The position numbers and the translations under genes are program-made. From Alphaproteobacteria bacterium (lineage in GTDB: Bacteria; Pseudomonadota; Alphaproteobacteria; Sphingomonadales; Sphingomonadaceae), in contig VBAE01000067.1 of the NCBI GenBank assembly GCA_005882415.1, positions 1 through 11,740 on the forward strand: a stretch of DNA of 11,740 nucleotides, written 5' to 3'. The number at the start of each line of letters is the position of its first letter. The first letter of the stretch is position 1. Positions 5,622 to 11,740 of this stretch are shown here, in pieces. The notes beneath the pieces were generated by a model that searched no databases, was not told where the DNA came from, and saw only the letters and a program-made list of their open reading frames with translations.

Positions 5622-6134
5622 CTACTCCTCCGCCGGCGGACGCGGCTGGAGCCAGCTTGCGATGAGGACCGGGAGCAGCAGCCACCAGCCCTGGAGGCCG
5701 AAGCCGAGATAGACCCATTCCGCCGCCTGGCGCGGCATCCAGGCGCCGAAGACGGAGGCGTAGGCCGCATAGAAGCAGGCGAGGATCGCGGCCCAGATCA
5801 GAATCGCACCGGAGAGATTGCCGGCGCGGGCGCGGATCGAACGCTCGCGCTCGTCGAGCGGCGCGCCCTGGGCGTAGGTGATCCGCGGCCCGAACAGACG
5901 CATCAGATTGGCGGCAAGGAGGCAGGTGAAGAAGAGGATGGCGCCTGCCGTCGACATTCCGATGCCGGCACCTCCTTCCGCGCCGGCGACGAACATCGCG
6001 CAGCCGAGCGGAATTCCGGCGAGGAACGGCACCGGGAGCCAGCGAAGGCTGCGGGCCTTTCTCTCCCCGTACGGGGTCAGCACGTCGAGGCGGGTGCGGT
6101 GGGCCCAGCGGTCGAGGGTCGCGAACAGGTCCAT
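5622..6134 (-). CDS. Four-helix membrane protein, partner of the XRE regulator
   Basis: A 170-residue protein with four hydrophobic segments: around residues 33-51 (LPVPFLAGIPLGCAMFVAG), 62-83 (AGAILFFTCLLAANLMRLFG), 106-130 (LSGAILIWAAILACFYAAYA) and 142-162 (YLGFGLQGWWLLLPVLIASWL), separated by short charged loops (RWAHRTRLDVL near the start, DERERSIRARAG in the middle). No enzymatic motif seen. It begins 2 nt after the stop of the upstream small XRE-type regulator (TGA-CG-ATG), so the two form an operon. Tight pairs of a ~70-residue HTH regulator and a small membrane protein are common in bacteria; the physiological role is unknown. The membrane location is well supported, the function is not. 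Confidence 0.8.
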   Translation of the reverse strand: MDLFATLDRWAHRTRLDVLTPYGERKARSLRWLPVPFLAGIPLGCAMFVAGAEGGAGIGMSTAGAILFFTCLLAANLMRLFGPRITYAQGAPLDERERSIRARAGNLSGAILIWAAILACFYAAYASVFGAWMPRQAAEWVYLGFGLQGWWLLLPVLIASWLQPRPPAEE

Positions 6135-6136
6135 CG

Positions 6137-6373
6137 TCAGTCTCCGGCCGGGCGGCGAAGCGCCTCGGCGATTGGCGGGAAAGGGCGAAGCGAGAAGAGC
6201 GCTTCGACGGGCACTCGGAAATATTCGGCGAGCTTGAGCGCGAGCTCGCAGCTCGGGCTGTAATCGCCGCGCTCAAGATAGCCGATCGTCTGCGGGTTCA
6301 CCGCCACGGCCTCGGCAAGCGCCTTGCGGGAGACGCCGCGATCGGTGCGGAGGAGGGCGATTCGGTTGTGCAT
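6137..6373 (-). CDS. Small XRE/Cro-family HTH transcriptional regulator
   Basis: A 78-residue protein consisting almost entirely of one helix-turn-helix: MHNRIALLRTDRGVSRKALA, EAVAVNPQTIGYLERGDYSP, SCELALKLAEYFRVPVEALF. The sequence 'SRKALAEAVAVNPQTIGYLERG' is the classic HTH_3 core, and the 'LALKLAEYFRVPVEALF' tail is typical of stand-alone regulators of the YozG/Cro type. The frame extends further upstream but into the dispersed repeat, so the ATG at 6373, which begins the conserved domain, is the likely start. No clear Shine-Dalgarno sequence is visible, and the gene may be translated from a leaderless or weakly initiated message. It is followed 2 nt later by the membrane protein gene, which it may control by autoregulation of the operon. 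Confidence 0.9.
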   Translation of the reverse strand: MHNRIALLRTDRGVSRKALAEAVAVNPQTIGYLERGDYSPSCELALKLAEYFRVPVEALFSLRPFPPIAEALRRPAGD

Positions 6374-6437
6374 TGTTGTGGATGGTACGCGTGATGTTGT
6401 GTTTACGCAATAGATGATGCGGTGGAGGCCACGGCGC

Positions 6438-6520
6438 GTCATGCCGGACTTGATCCGGCATCCATCTTCTTTTGGCCGGCTCCACAAAGAAGGTGGCCCC
6501 CGGATCGAGTCCGGGGTGAC
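6438..6520. repeat. Dispersed inverted-repeat element, copy 1
   Basis: An 83-base imperfect palindrome. The left arm starts GTCATGCCGGACTTGATCCGG, and the right arm read in reverse starts GTCACCCCGGACTCGATCC; both arms then run into CCA-C/T-CTTCT. Each arm contains its own small palindrome, CCGGA...TCCGG. The arms could form a ~33-bp hairpin with a ~16-base centre. A second copy in opposite orientation lies at 9350-9433. It resembles intergenic repeats common in sphingomonads. No transposase is encoded in it. Confidence 0.8.
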
Positions 6521-6545
6521 GGCTGAGGCCAGCCGTCATTTGCTA

Positions 6546-6562
6546 TTGCGAATAATTCTCAA
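6546..6562 (+). promoter_or_regulatory. Fur box upstream of the TonB receptor
   Basis: TTGCGAATAATTCTCAA is a palindrome around a central A: TTGCGAAT against TTGAGAAT, matching at 7 of 8 positions. It fits the 7-1-7 form of Fur operator (TGAnAAT-n-ATTnTCA) and lies 34 bases before the receptor ATG, where it would block the promoter when iron is plentiful. The match of motif and target gene makes iron repression likely. Confidence 0.7.
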
Positions 6563-6595
6563 CAGCGATAGCAGCTCCGTAACAAAGGGGTTTCC

Positions 6596-8635
6596 ATGCG
6601 TCCGCTTGCCGCCGTTTCCGTCCTTGCACTCGCCTGCGCTTCGGCGCCCGCGCTCGCCGCGGAGGCCGAGGCGGCGCTCGACGTGGATCAGGGGACGATC
6701 GTCGTCACCGGCACCCGCACCCCCTACAAAGCCGACGCGACCAGCACCGCCACCCGCACGCCCACCGACTTGAAGGACGTGCCGCAATCGGTGAGCGTCG
6801 TCACCGAGGAGCAGATCGAGGACCAGGCGATGCAGTCGGTCGCCGATGTGCTGCGCTATGTGCCCGGCGCGGTGATCAGCCAGGGCGAGGGGCATCGCGA
6901 CCAGATCATCCTGCGCGGCAATTCGAGCACGGCCGACTTCTTCGTCGACGGCATTCGCGACGACGTCCAATATTATCGCGGCCTCTACAATCTCGAGCGG
7001 GTCGAGGTTCTGAAAGGTCCCAACGCGATGATCTTCGGCCGCGGCGGCGGCGGCGGGATCGTCAACCGCGTGACCAAACGGCCGCTCGACCATGTGCTCT
7101 ACGGCGCGGACTTGGGCGTCGACAGCTATGGCGGCTGGTATGGCGATCTGGACATCAACCAGCCTTTGGGCGGGGCCGTCACGGCCCGGCTGAACGCGGG
7201 ATACGAAGAGTTCGCAAACCACCGCGACTTCTATGAAGGGCGGCGGATCGGCATCAATCCGACGCTGGCGTTTCAGCCCTCGGACTCGACCCGGATCGAC
7301 CTCAGCTACGAATATGCCGATGACGAGCGGACGGTGGACCGCGGCGTGCCCGCGGCGCGGGCGGGCACGATCGCCGACCCGGCGACTCCGCTGACCGGCT
7401 ATCGAAGCACCTTCTTCGGCGTGCCGGGGGTGAACCGGACCGAGTTCGACGCCAACGTCCTGCGCGGCGAGGTTCGCCACCGTTTCTCGGACTCGCTCAG
7501 CCTGACCAGCCGAGTGTCCTACGGCGACTATGACAAATTCTACCAGAACGCCTTCGCCGCGACCCCGGTGACCGTCACCCCCGCCGGCGCGGAGACGGTC
7601 GGGATCGAGGCTTATAACGACCGCACCCACCGTGAGAATCTGTTCAACCAAAACGACCTCGTCTGGGAGGTCACCACCGGGCCGCTTGCCCATGTCGTCC
7701 TCGCCGGCTTCGAATGGGGGAAGCAGGACAGCCGCGTCGAGCATGTGAACGGCTTCTTCGACTCGGGCGTGGCGACGGTGAGCGGCGGGCGGCGCACCTT
7801 CGTGCCGCTGGGGCGGACGATCGCCATCCCGCCGATCACCTTCCGCCAGGGCACCGGCTACCGGAACGTCACGACCGATGCGGACGTGATGGCCTTCTAC
7901 CTGCAGGACCAAATCTCGATCGGCGGCCATGTCGACCTGATCGGCGGACTCCGCCACGACCGCTTCAGCCTGAAGGTCAACGACCTCTTCGCCGGAACCC
8001 GCTTCTCCCGCACCGACACTCTCTGGTCGCCGCGCCTCGGACTGGTGGTGAAGCCGATGGAGGCGATGTCGCTCTACGCGAGCTGGAGCCGCTCTTTCCT
8101 GCCCCAGTCGGGCGACCAATTCTCCTCGCTCGACCTCTCGACCGCCGCACTGGAACCCGAGGAGTTCGAGAATCTGGAAGTGGGGATGAAGTGGGACGTC
8201 CGCCCTTCCCTCACCTTCACCGCCGCGCTTTACCGGCTCGACCGGAGCAACACGCGGGCGACCGACCCCGCCGATCCGAGCCATGTCGTGCTGACCGGCG
8301 GCCAGCGCAGCAAGGGGCTGGAGCTCGGCCTCAGCGGCGAGATCAGGCGCGGCTGGCGGGTGAGCGCGGGCTATGCGCTCCAGGACGCGGAGATCCGCCG
8401 CACCACCACCGCGGCGCCGGCCGGGCGCAAGGTCGCGCTCGTCCCGCGGCACCAGGCGTCGCTGTTCACCCGCTACGATTTCTCGCCCCGGGTGGGGGCG
8501 GGGTTGGGCGTCTATCACCAGTCGAAGAGCTTCACCTCGATCAGCAATGCGGTGATCCTCCCCGCCTTCACCGACACCAACATCATGCCCGGCGCGCCGA
8601 CGACGGTAAGGGGCACGCTGCGCTTCCGCTTCTGA
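6596..8635 (+). CDS. TonB-dependent siderophore receptor (catecholate/Fiu-like)
   Basis: A 679-residue outer-membrane receptor. It starts with a signal peptide (MRPLAAVSVLALACASAPALAA, cleavage near residue 22), then a TonB-box-like TIVVTGTRTP. The plug domain follows: LKDVPQSVSVVTEEQIEDQ, VADVLRYVPGAV, then the FFVDGIRDDVQYYRGLYNLE and VEVLKGPNAMIFGRGGGGGI signature shared by catecholate siderophore receptors. The rest is a C-terminal beta-barrel ending in RGTLRFRF, with the terminal Phe needed for barrel assembly. Length is normal for the family. It imports ferric siderophore into the periplasm using TonB energy; the ligand is inferred, not proven. AAGGGG sits 5 nt before the ATG. A Fur box at 6546-6562 indicates iron repression. 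The class I amidotransferase gene begins 25 nt after its stop and is probably co-transcribed. Confidence 0.94.
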   Translation: MRPLAAVSVLALACASAPALAAEAEAALDVDQGTIVVTGTRTPYKADATSTATRTPTDLKDVPQSVSVVTEEQIEDQAMQSVADVLRYVPGAVISQGEGHRDQIILRGNSSTADFFVDGIRDDVQYYRGLYNLERVEVLKGPNAMIFGRGGGGGIVNRVTKRPLDHVLYGADLGVDSYGGWYGDLDINQPLGGAVTARLNAGYEEFANHRDFYEGRRIGINPTLAFQPSDSTRIDLSYEYADDERTVDRGVPAARAGTIADPATPLTGYRSTFFGVPGVNRTEFDANVLRGEVRHRFSDSLSLTSRVSYGDYDKFYQNAFAATPVTVTPAGAETVGIEAYNDRTHRENLFNQNDLVWEVTTGPLAHVVLAGFEWGKQDSRVEHVNGFFDSGVATVSGGRRTFVPLGRTIAIPPITFRQGTGYRNVTTDADVMAFYLQDQISIGGHVDLIGGLRHDRFSLKVNDLFAGTRFSRTDTLWSPRLGLVVKPMEAMSLYASWSRSFLPQSGDQFSSLDLSTAALEPEEFENLEVGMKWDVRPSLTFTAALYRLDRSNTRATDPADPSHVVLTGGQRSKGLELGLSGEIRRGWRVSAGYALQDAEIRRTTTAAPAGRKVALVPRHQASLFTRYDFSPRVGAGLGVYHQSKSFTSISNAVILPAFTDTNIMPGAPTTVRGTLRFRF

Positions 8636-8660
8636 TCGCGCGCGGCTAGGGCGCGAGGCG

Positions 8661-9344
8661 ATGGACGTTGCAATCCTGCGCACCGGCACCCCGCCCGGCG
8701 ACCTCGCCGCCCGCTTCGGGCAATATGAAGACATGTTCGCGCGCCTGCTCGGCCCGGGCTTCGAGACGCCGGTCTATAATGTCGAGGCAGGCGAGCTGCC
8801 GGCGCGAGCCGAGGCGCATCCGGCCTATCTGGTCACCGGCTCGCCGGCCGGGGTGTACGACCCCCTGCCCTGGATCCCGCCGCTGCTCGATTTCCTGCGC
8901 GAGGCGAAGGGCAAGGCGAAGCTCGTGGGCGTCTGCTTCGGCCACCAGGCGATGGCGGAGGCTTTCGGCGGCCATGTCGAGAAGTCCGAGCGCGGCTGGG
9001 GCGTGGGCCTCCAGACCTACGAAGTGACCGAACGGGCGCCCTTCATGGACGATGCGCGCGAGATCGCCATCCCCGTCTCCCACCAGGACCAGATCGTGGT
9101 GCAGCCGCCGCACAGCCATGTGCTCGCGGGAAGCGCGTTCAGCCCGTTCGGAATGCTCCTCTACGACGACCAGCCGGCCTTCTCGATGCAGTTCCATCCC
9201 GAGTTCGAGCCGGATTATGCGAAGGCGCTGATCGAGACGAGGCGGGAGCGGTTGCCGGATGCGGACGGGGCTTTGAAGTCGCTCGACGGCCCCGACGACA
9301 GGGCGAGGGTGGCGGAGTGGATCCGCGGCTTCCTCACCGCTTAG
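8661..9344 (+). CDS. Class I glutamine amidotransferase (stand-alone, GMP synthase-like domain)
   Basis: A 227-residue protein with the full class I (triad) glutamine amidotransferase core: a TGSPAGVYD oxyanion-region motif (59-67), nucleophile C92 in GVCFGHQ, SHQDQ at 140-144, and the catalytic pair H179 and E181 in MQFHPEF. These enzymes release ammonia from glutamine for transfer to a partner. There is no fused synthetase domain, so it is not GuaA or CarA. It belongs with stand-alone YfeJ-like proteins of uncertain acceptor; some relatives hydrolyse gamma-glutamyl compounds. The gene starts 25 nt after the TonB receptor stop with AGGG/GAGG upstream, so it is likely in the same iron-responsive transcript; a functional link to iron is inference. 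A dispersed inverted repeat begins 6 bases after its stop. Confidence 0.92.
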   Translation: MDVAILRTGTPPGDLAARFGQYEDMFARLLGPGFETPVYNVEAGELPARAEAHPAYLVTGSPAGVYDPLPWIPPLLDFLREAKGKAKLVGVCFGHQAMAEAFGGHVEKSERGWGVGLQTYEVTERAPFMDDAREIAIPVSHQDQIVVQPPHSHVLAGSAFSPFGMLLYDDQPAFSMQFHPEFEPDYAKALIETRRERLPDADGALKSLDGPDDRARVAEWIRGFLTA

Positions 9345-9349
9345 GCCGC

Positions 9350-9433
9350 CACCCCGGACTTGATCCGGGGTCCACCTTCTTTTTTACGGGCGCCGCAAGA
9401 AGAAGGTGGATGCCGGATCAAGTCCGGCATGAC
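9350..9433. repeat. Dispersed inverted-repeat element, copy 2 (fills a convergent intergenic gap)
   Basis: An 84-base palindromic element, the same as that at 6438-6520 but in opposite orientation: its right arm is the near-exact reverse complement of the left arm of copy 1 (CCGGATCAAGTCCGGCATGAC), and its left arm starts CACCCCGGACTTGATCC. It occupies almost all of the 90 bases between the amidotransferase stop (9344) and the zinc-peptidase stop (9435). A transcript from either side would form a long hairpin here, so it may act as a two-way transcription or mRNA end. Confidence 0.8.
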
Positions 9434-9434
9434 G

Positions 9435-10355
9435 CTACACCGCCGACGTATCGCACGCGGCGGGGTTGCCGCTTTGGAGGCCCTTCTTCAGCCAGGCCAT
9501 GCGCTGCGCGGAGCTGCCGTGGGTGAAGCTTTCGGGGACGACCCGGCCTTGCGCCTGCTTCTGCAACGTGTCGTCGCCGATCGCCTGGGCGGCGCGGAGG
9601 CCTTCTTCGACGTCGCCGGGCTCGAGCAATGGCCGGCCGTCCTTCGCCTTGGCGTTGGCGGCCCAGACGCCGGCATAGCAATCGGCCTGGAGCTCGATTT
9701 TCACCTGGATGGCGTTGCCGGCGGCGGTGGAGGCGCGGGCCTGGGCGGCGCTGGCCTGTTCGAGGGCGCCGGTCAGGTCCTGGATGTGGTGGCCGACCTC
9801 GTGGCCGATGACATAGGCCTGGGCGAAATCGCCCGAGGCGCCGAAGCGGTTCTGGAGCTCGTCGTAGAAGGCGGTGTCGAGATAGATCTTCTTGTCCGTC
9901 GGGCAGTAGAAGGGGCCCATCGCCGACTGGGCGGCGCCGCAGCCGGAGCGGTCGGAGCGCGCGTAGAAGACGAGGGTGGTCGGCTGATAGGCCTCGCCCG
10001 AGCGGGTGAAGAGCGCGCCCCACGTGTCCTCGGTGCTTGCCAGCACCCGGCAGGAGAGCTGGCTGTTGGCGTCGGTGGCGCAGCCATTGCCTTCCGCCGC
10101 CGCGCTGCCCTGCGCCTGGTGGGGTGCGACTGCCGCGGGCTGGCCGCCCGTCAGGCTTCCGCCGCCGAGGCTGGAGAGCGCGCAATAGCCGAGCGCCAGA
10201 ATGAGGACTCCGCCGATTCCGAAGCGGCTTAAGACCAGGCCGAAGAGCAGGCCGAAAATGCCTCCGCCGCCTCCCCCGCCGCCGAAGCCGAAGCCGCCGC
10301 CGCTGCCGCGATCGTTCTGGACATTGTCGCTCATCCGGTAATCGTCGAGGCGCAT
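9435..10355 (-). CDS. Membrane-anchored neutral zinc metallopeptidase (YpfJ-like)
   Basis: A 306-residue protein of the putative neutral zinc metallopeptidase family (YpfJ/KPN_02809 type, Zn_peptidase). The order is a Gly-rich N-terminus (residues 17-32), one transmembrane helix (about 33-60, GIFGLLFGLVLSRFGIGGVLILALGY), a Gly/Ala linker, then the peptidase domain with YCPTDKKIYLDTAFYDEL, the HEVGHH zinc site (185-190; E186 catalytic) and a probable third ligand E221 in IELQADCYAG. It ends with the family's FTHGSSAQRMAWLKKGLQSG. Cysteines at 92, 102, 139 and 151 fit disulfides in an exported domain. AAGGAG lies 8 nt before the ATG. Substrate unknown. It is divergent from the hydroxybutyrate dehydrogenase gene, with a 110-base shared upstream region. 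Confidence 0.94.
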   Translation of the reverse strand: MRLDDYRMSDNVQNDRGSGGGFGFGGGGGGGGIFGLLFGLVLSRFGIGGVLILALGYCALSSLGGGSLTGGQPAAVAPHQAQGSAAAEGNGCATDANSQLSCRVLASTEDTWGALFTRSGEAYQPTTLVFYARSDRSGCGAAQSAMGPFYCPTDKKIYLDTAFYDELQNRFGASGDFAQAYVIGHEVGHHIQDLTGALEQASAAQARASTAAGNAIQVKIELQADCYAGVWAANAKAKDGRPLLEPGDVEEGLRAAQAIGDDTLQKQAQGRVVPESFTHGSSAQRMAWLKKGLQSGNPAACDTSAV

Positions 10356-10465
10356 CGGTATCGCTCCTTACACTGGCGTGACGACTGAATGCGCCGCGGC
10401 GGCGGGAGTTGCAAAAGAGCTTGCTCCGGGGGAAAGGGAGCGCCTGTTTCAACCGGAGTGCCCGC

Positions 10466-11248
10466 ATGTTCCTCAAAGGCAAGACCGCCCTCGTCACCGG
10501 CTCAACCTCGGGCATCGGGCTCGCCTGCGCCCGCGCTCTGGCGGCGGAAGGCGCGAATGTGATCCTGAACGGCTTCGGCGACGCGGCGGAGATCGAGGGC
10601 TTCCGCACGGAGCTGGCCGAGGCGAGCGGGGCGGAGGCGCGGTATAGCGCGGCGGACCTCACCAAGGCGGACGCGATCGAGGCGATGATCGGGCAAGCCG
10701 AGGAATTGGGTGGGGTCGACATCCTCGTCAACAATGCCGGCACCCAGCATGTCGCGCCGATCGACGAATTCCCGCCAGAGAAATGGGACCTGATCCTTGC
10801 CTTGAACCTCAGCGCAGCCTTCCACACGGTTCGCCTGGCGCTTCCGGGGATGAAGGCGAAGGGCTGGGGGCGGATCGTCAACACCGCCTCGGCCCACAGC
10901 CTGGTCGCGAGCCCGAACAAGGCGCCGTACGTCGCGTCCAAGCACGCCATCGCCGGCTTGACCAAGGCGGTGGCGCTGGAGACCGCGACCAGCGGGGTGA
11001 CGATCAACTGCATCAGCCCGGGCTATGTCTGGACCACCCTGGTCGAGAACCAGATCCCCGACACGATGAAGGCGCGGGGCCTGACGCGGGAGCAGGTGAT
11101 GAACGACGTCCTCCTCGCCGCCCAGCCGACCAAGAAGTTCGTCACCGTCGACGAGGTCGCGGCTCTGTGCCTGTTCCTTTGCCGCGACGAGGCGCGTTCG
11201 ATCACAGGAGCGAACCTGTCGATGGACGGCGGCTGGACCGCTGCCTGA
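10466..11248 (+). CDS. bdhA: D-beta-hydroxybutyrate dehydrogenase (SDR family)
   Basis: A 260-residue short-chain dehydrogenase that interconverts (R)-3-hydroxybutyrate and acetoacetate with NAD, a cytoplasmic step in polyhydroxybutyrate and ketone-body use. It has the Rossmann TGSTSGIG (11-18), NNAG (89-92), N114 and the catalytic S142, Y155, K159. The substrate-binding residues known from bacterial HBDH are at the same positions: Q94, H144, K152 and Q196. The loop reads PGYVWT, so position 187 is Tyr where the Pseudomonas fragi enzyme has Trp, a variant I associate with alphaproteobacterial members. The ATG at 10466 is preferred over upstream in-frame starts because it opens the conserved MFLKGKTALVTG and has GGAG 8 nt before it. 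Assignment to HBDH rather than a generic SDR is well supported by these residues. Confidence 0.94.
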   Translation: MFLKGKTALVTGSTSGIGLACARALAAEGANVILNGFGDAAEIEGFRTELAEASGAEARYSAADLTKADAIEAMIGQAEELGGVDILVNNAGTQHVAPIDEFPPEKWDLILALNLSAAFHTVRLALPGMKAKGWGRIVNTASAHSLVASPNKAPYVASKHAIAGLTKAVALETATSGVTINCISPGYVWTTLVENQIPDTMKARGLTREQVMNDVLLAAQPTKKFVTVDEVAALCLFLCRDEARSITGANLSMDGGWTAA

Positions 11249-11308
11249 GCTTTGGGGCCTGAGGCTTTGCCGCTGGACCGGCGGCGCGGGCGGTGCTTGA
11301 AGGAGGGC

Positions 11309-11740
11309 ATGAAGCTCCTCCCAGCGCTCGCCGCACTCGCCTTCGCCGCCTCAGCCTGCACCGGGGCCGAGGCTCCTCCCGAGCCCGGCGCCGCGGTGCC
11401 CGGGGGTTGGCGGACGGTCGCGACCGAGCCCGACCGCAAGCGCGTGCGCGACTGGCGCAAGGCCTGGGTGCAGGCGCTGGCCAAGGCCAATGTCGCCAAT
11501 GCGGGGGAGGTGAAGGTGTGGGGGCCGCTGCTCGATCCCGATGCGGCGCTCAACCCGGTGCTTCCGCCGGTGGGCGACTATCAGTGCCGGACGATCAAGC
11601 TCGGGGCAAAGTCCGAAGGGTTGCTCGATTACGTGGCCTACCAGCCGTTCACCTGCCGGATCGCGGCGGCGGCGACGGGGGGCGTGCTGAGCTTCACCAA
11701 GTTGAACGGGTCGCAGCGGCCGGTGGGGCTGCTTTATCCC
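11309..11740 (+). CDS. DUF4893-domain lipoprotein (C-terminus off window)
   Basis: 144 codons are open to the end of the window. A lipoprotein-like signal MKLLPALAALAFAASAC puts the lipidated Cys at residue 17; the lipobox (ASAC) is imperfect. The mature part has the DUF4893 pattern: DRKRVRDWRKAWVQALAKA, LLDPDAALNPVLPPVGDYQC, RTIKLG, DYVAYQPFTC and KLNGSQRPVGLLYP. The function of the family is unknown; it is common in sphingomonads, usually as a periplasmic or outer-membrane lipoprotein. AAGGAG (11300-11305) is only 3 nt before the ATG, a tight spacing, but no other in-frame start is near. It follows the hydroxybutyrate dehydrogenase by 60 nt on the same strand with no obvious terminator, so co-transcription is possible. 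Confidence 0.88.
   Translation, partial: MKLLPALAALAFAASACTGAEAPPEPGAAVPGGWRTVATEPDRKRVRDWRKAWVQALAKANVANAGEVKVWGPLLDPDAALNPVLPPVGDYQCRTIKLGAKSEGLLDYVAYQPFTCRIAAAATGGVLSFTKLNGSQRPVGLLYP

Noticed and set aside
6536..8734. 732-codon open frame on the minus strand opposite the TonB receptor
   Set aside because: It mirrors the third-position GC bias of the receptor. The sequence is Arg/Ala/Val/Gly-rich without motifs, and the plus strand has a signal peptide, plug and barrel end.
9418..11013. 531-codon minus-strand frame spanning the metallopeptidase and the dehydrogenase
   Set aside because: It crosses two well-supported genes on opposite strands in wrong frames and is low-complexity Arg/Pro-rich.

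Overview
The window looks like a chromosomal segment of a high-GC alphaproteobacterium, most likely from Sphingomonadales (Sphingomonas-like). That placement is inference. It rests on the strong G/C bias at third codon positions, the form of the NrdA/NrdB pair (NrdA ending in a CxxC pair, both subunits short), a DUF4893 lipoprotein, a catecholate-type TonB receptor, and a dispersed 'CCGGACTTGATCCGG' inverted-repeat element. No rRNA, tRNA, CRISPR array or transposase is visible.

Left third, minus strand, read from about 4761 down to 1: nrdA (class I ribonucleotide reductase large subunit, with an apparent -1 frameshift near its start), a lipoprotein-like small protein, one or two tiny membrane ORFs that look like a single 55-residue protein broken at a G6 run, nrdB, and then a lower-GC two-gene cassette. 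The cassette is a Panacea/SocA-domain (DUF4065) protein followed, with a 4-nt overlap, by an unrecognised protein that runs off the left edge. It has the layout of a Panacea-type toxin-antitoxin module with an undescribed partner, and is the most interesting part of the window. The region upstream of nrdA (4762-5116) carries NrdR-box-like and DnaA-box-like sequences, fitting control of dNTP synthesis.

Middle: a secreted SnoaL/DUF4440-like protein (+) converges on a two-gene minus-strand operon of a small XRE-type regulator and a four-helix membrane protein. Next comes a Fur-box-controlled TonB-dependent siderophore receptor (+) followed 25 nt later by a class I glutamine amidotransferase (+). 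This pair is flanked by two oppositely oriented copies of the dispersed inverted repeat.

Right third: a membrane-anchored neutral zinc metallopeptidase (-), divergent from D-beta-hydroxybutyrate dehydrogenase (+), then a DUF4893 lipoprotein (+) truncated by the window end.

The genes fall into separate jobs: dNTP synthesis (nrdAB), a candidate toxin-antitoxin cassette behind it, iron uptake (Fur box plus receptor), and carbon-storage metabolism (3-hydroxybutyrate). Large open frames antisense to nrdA, the TonB receptor and the metallopeptidase/dehydrogenase pair are GC-bias shadows and are left out.
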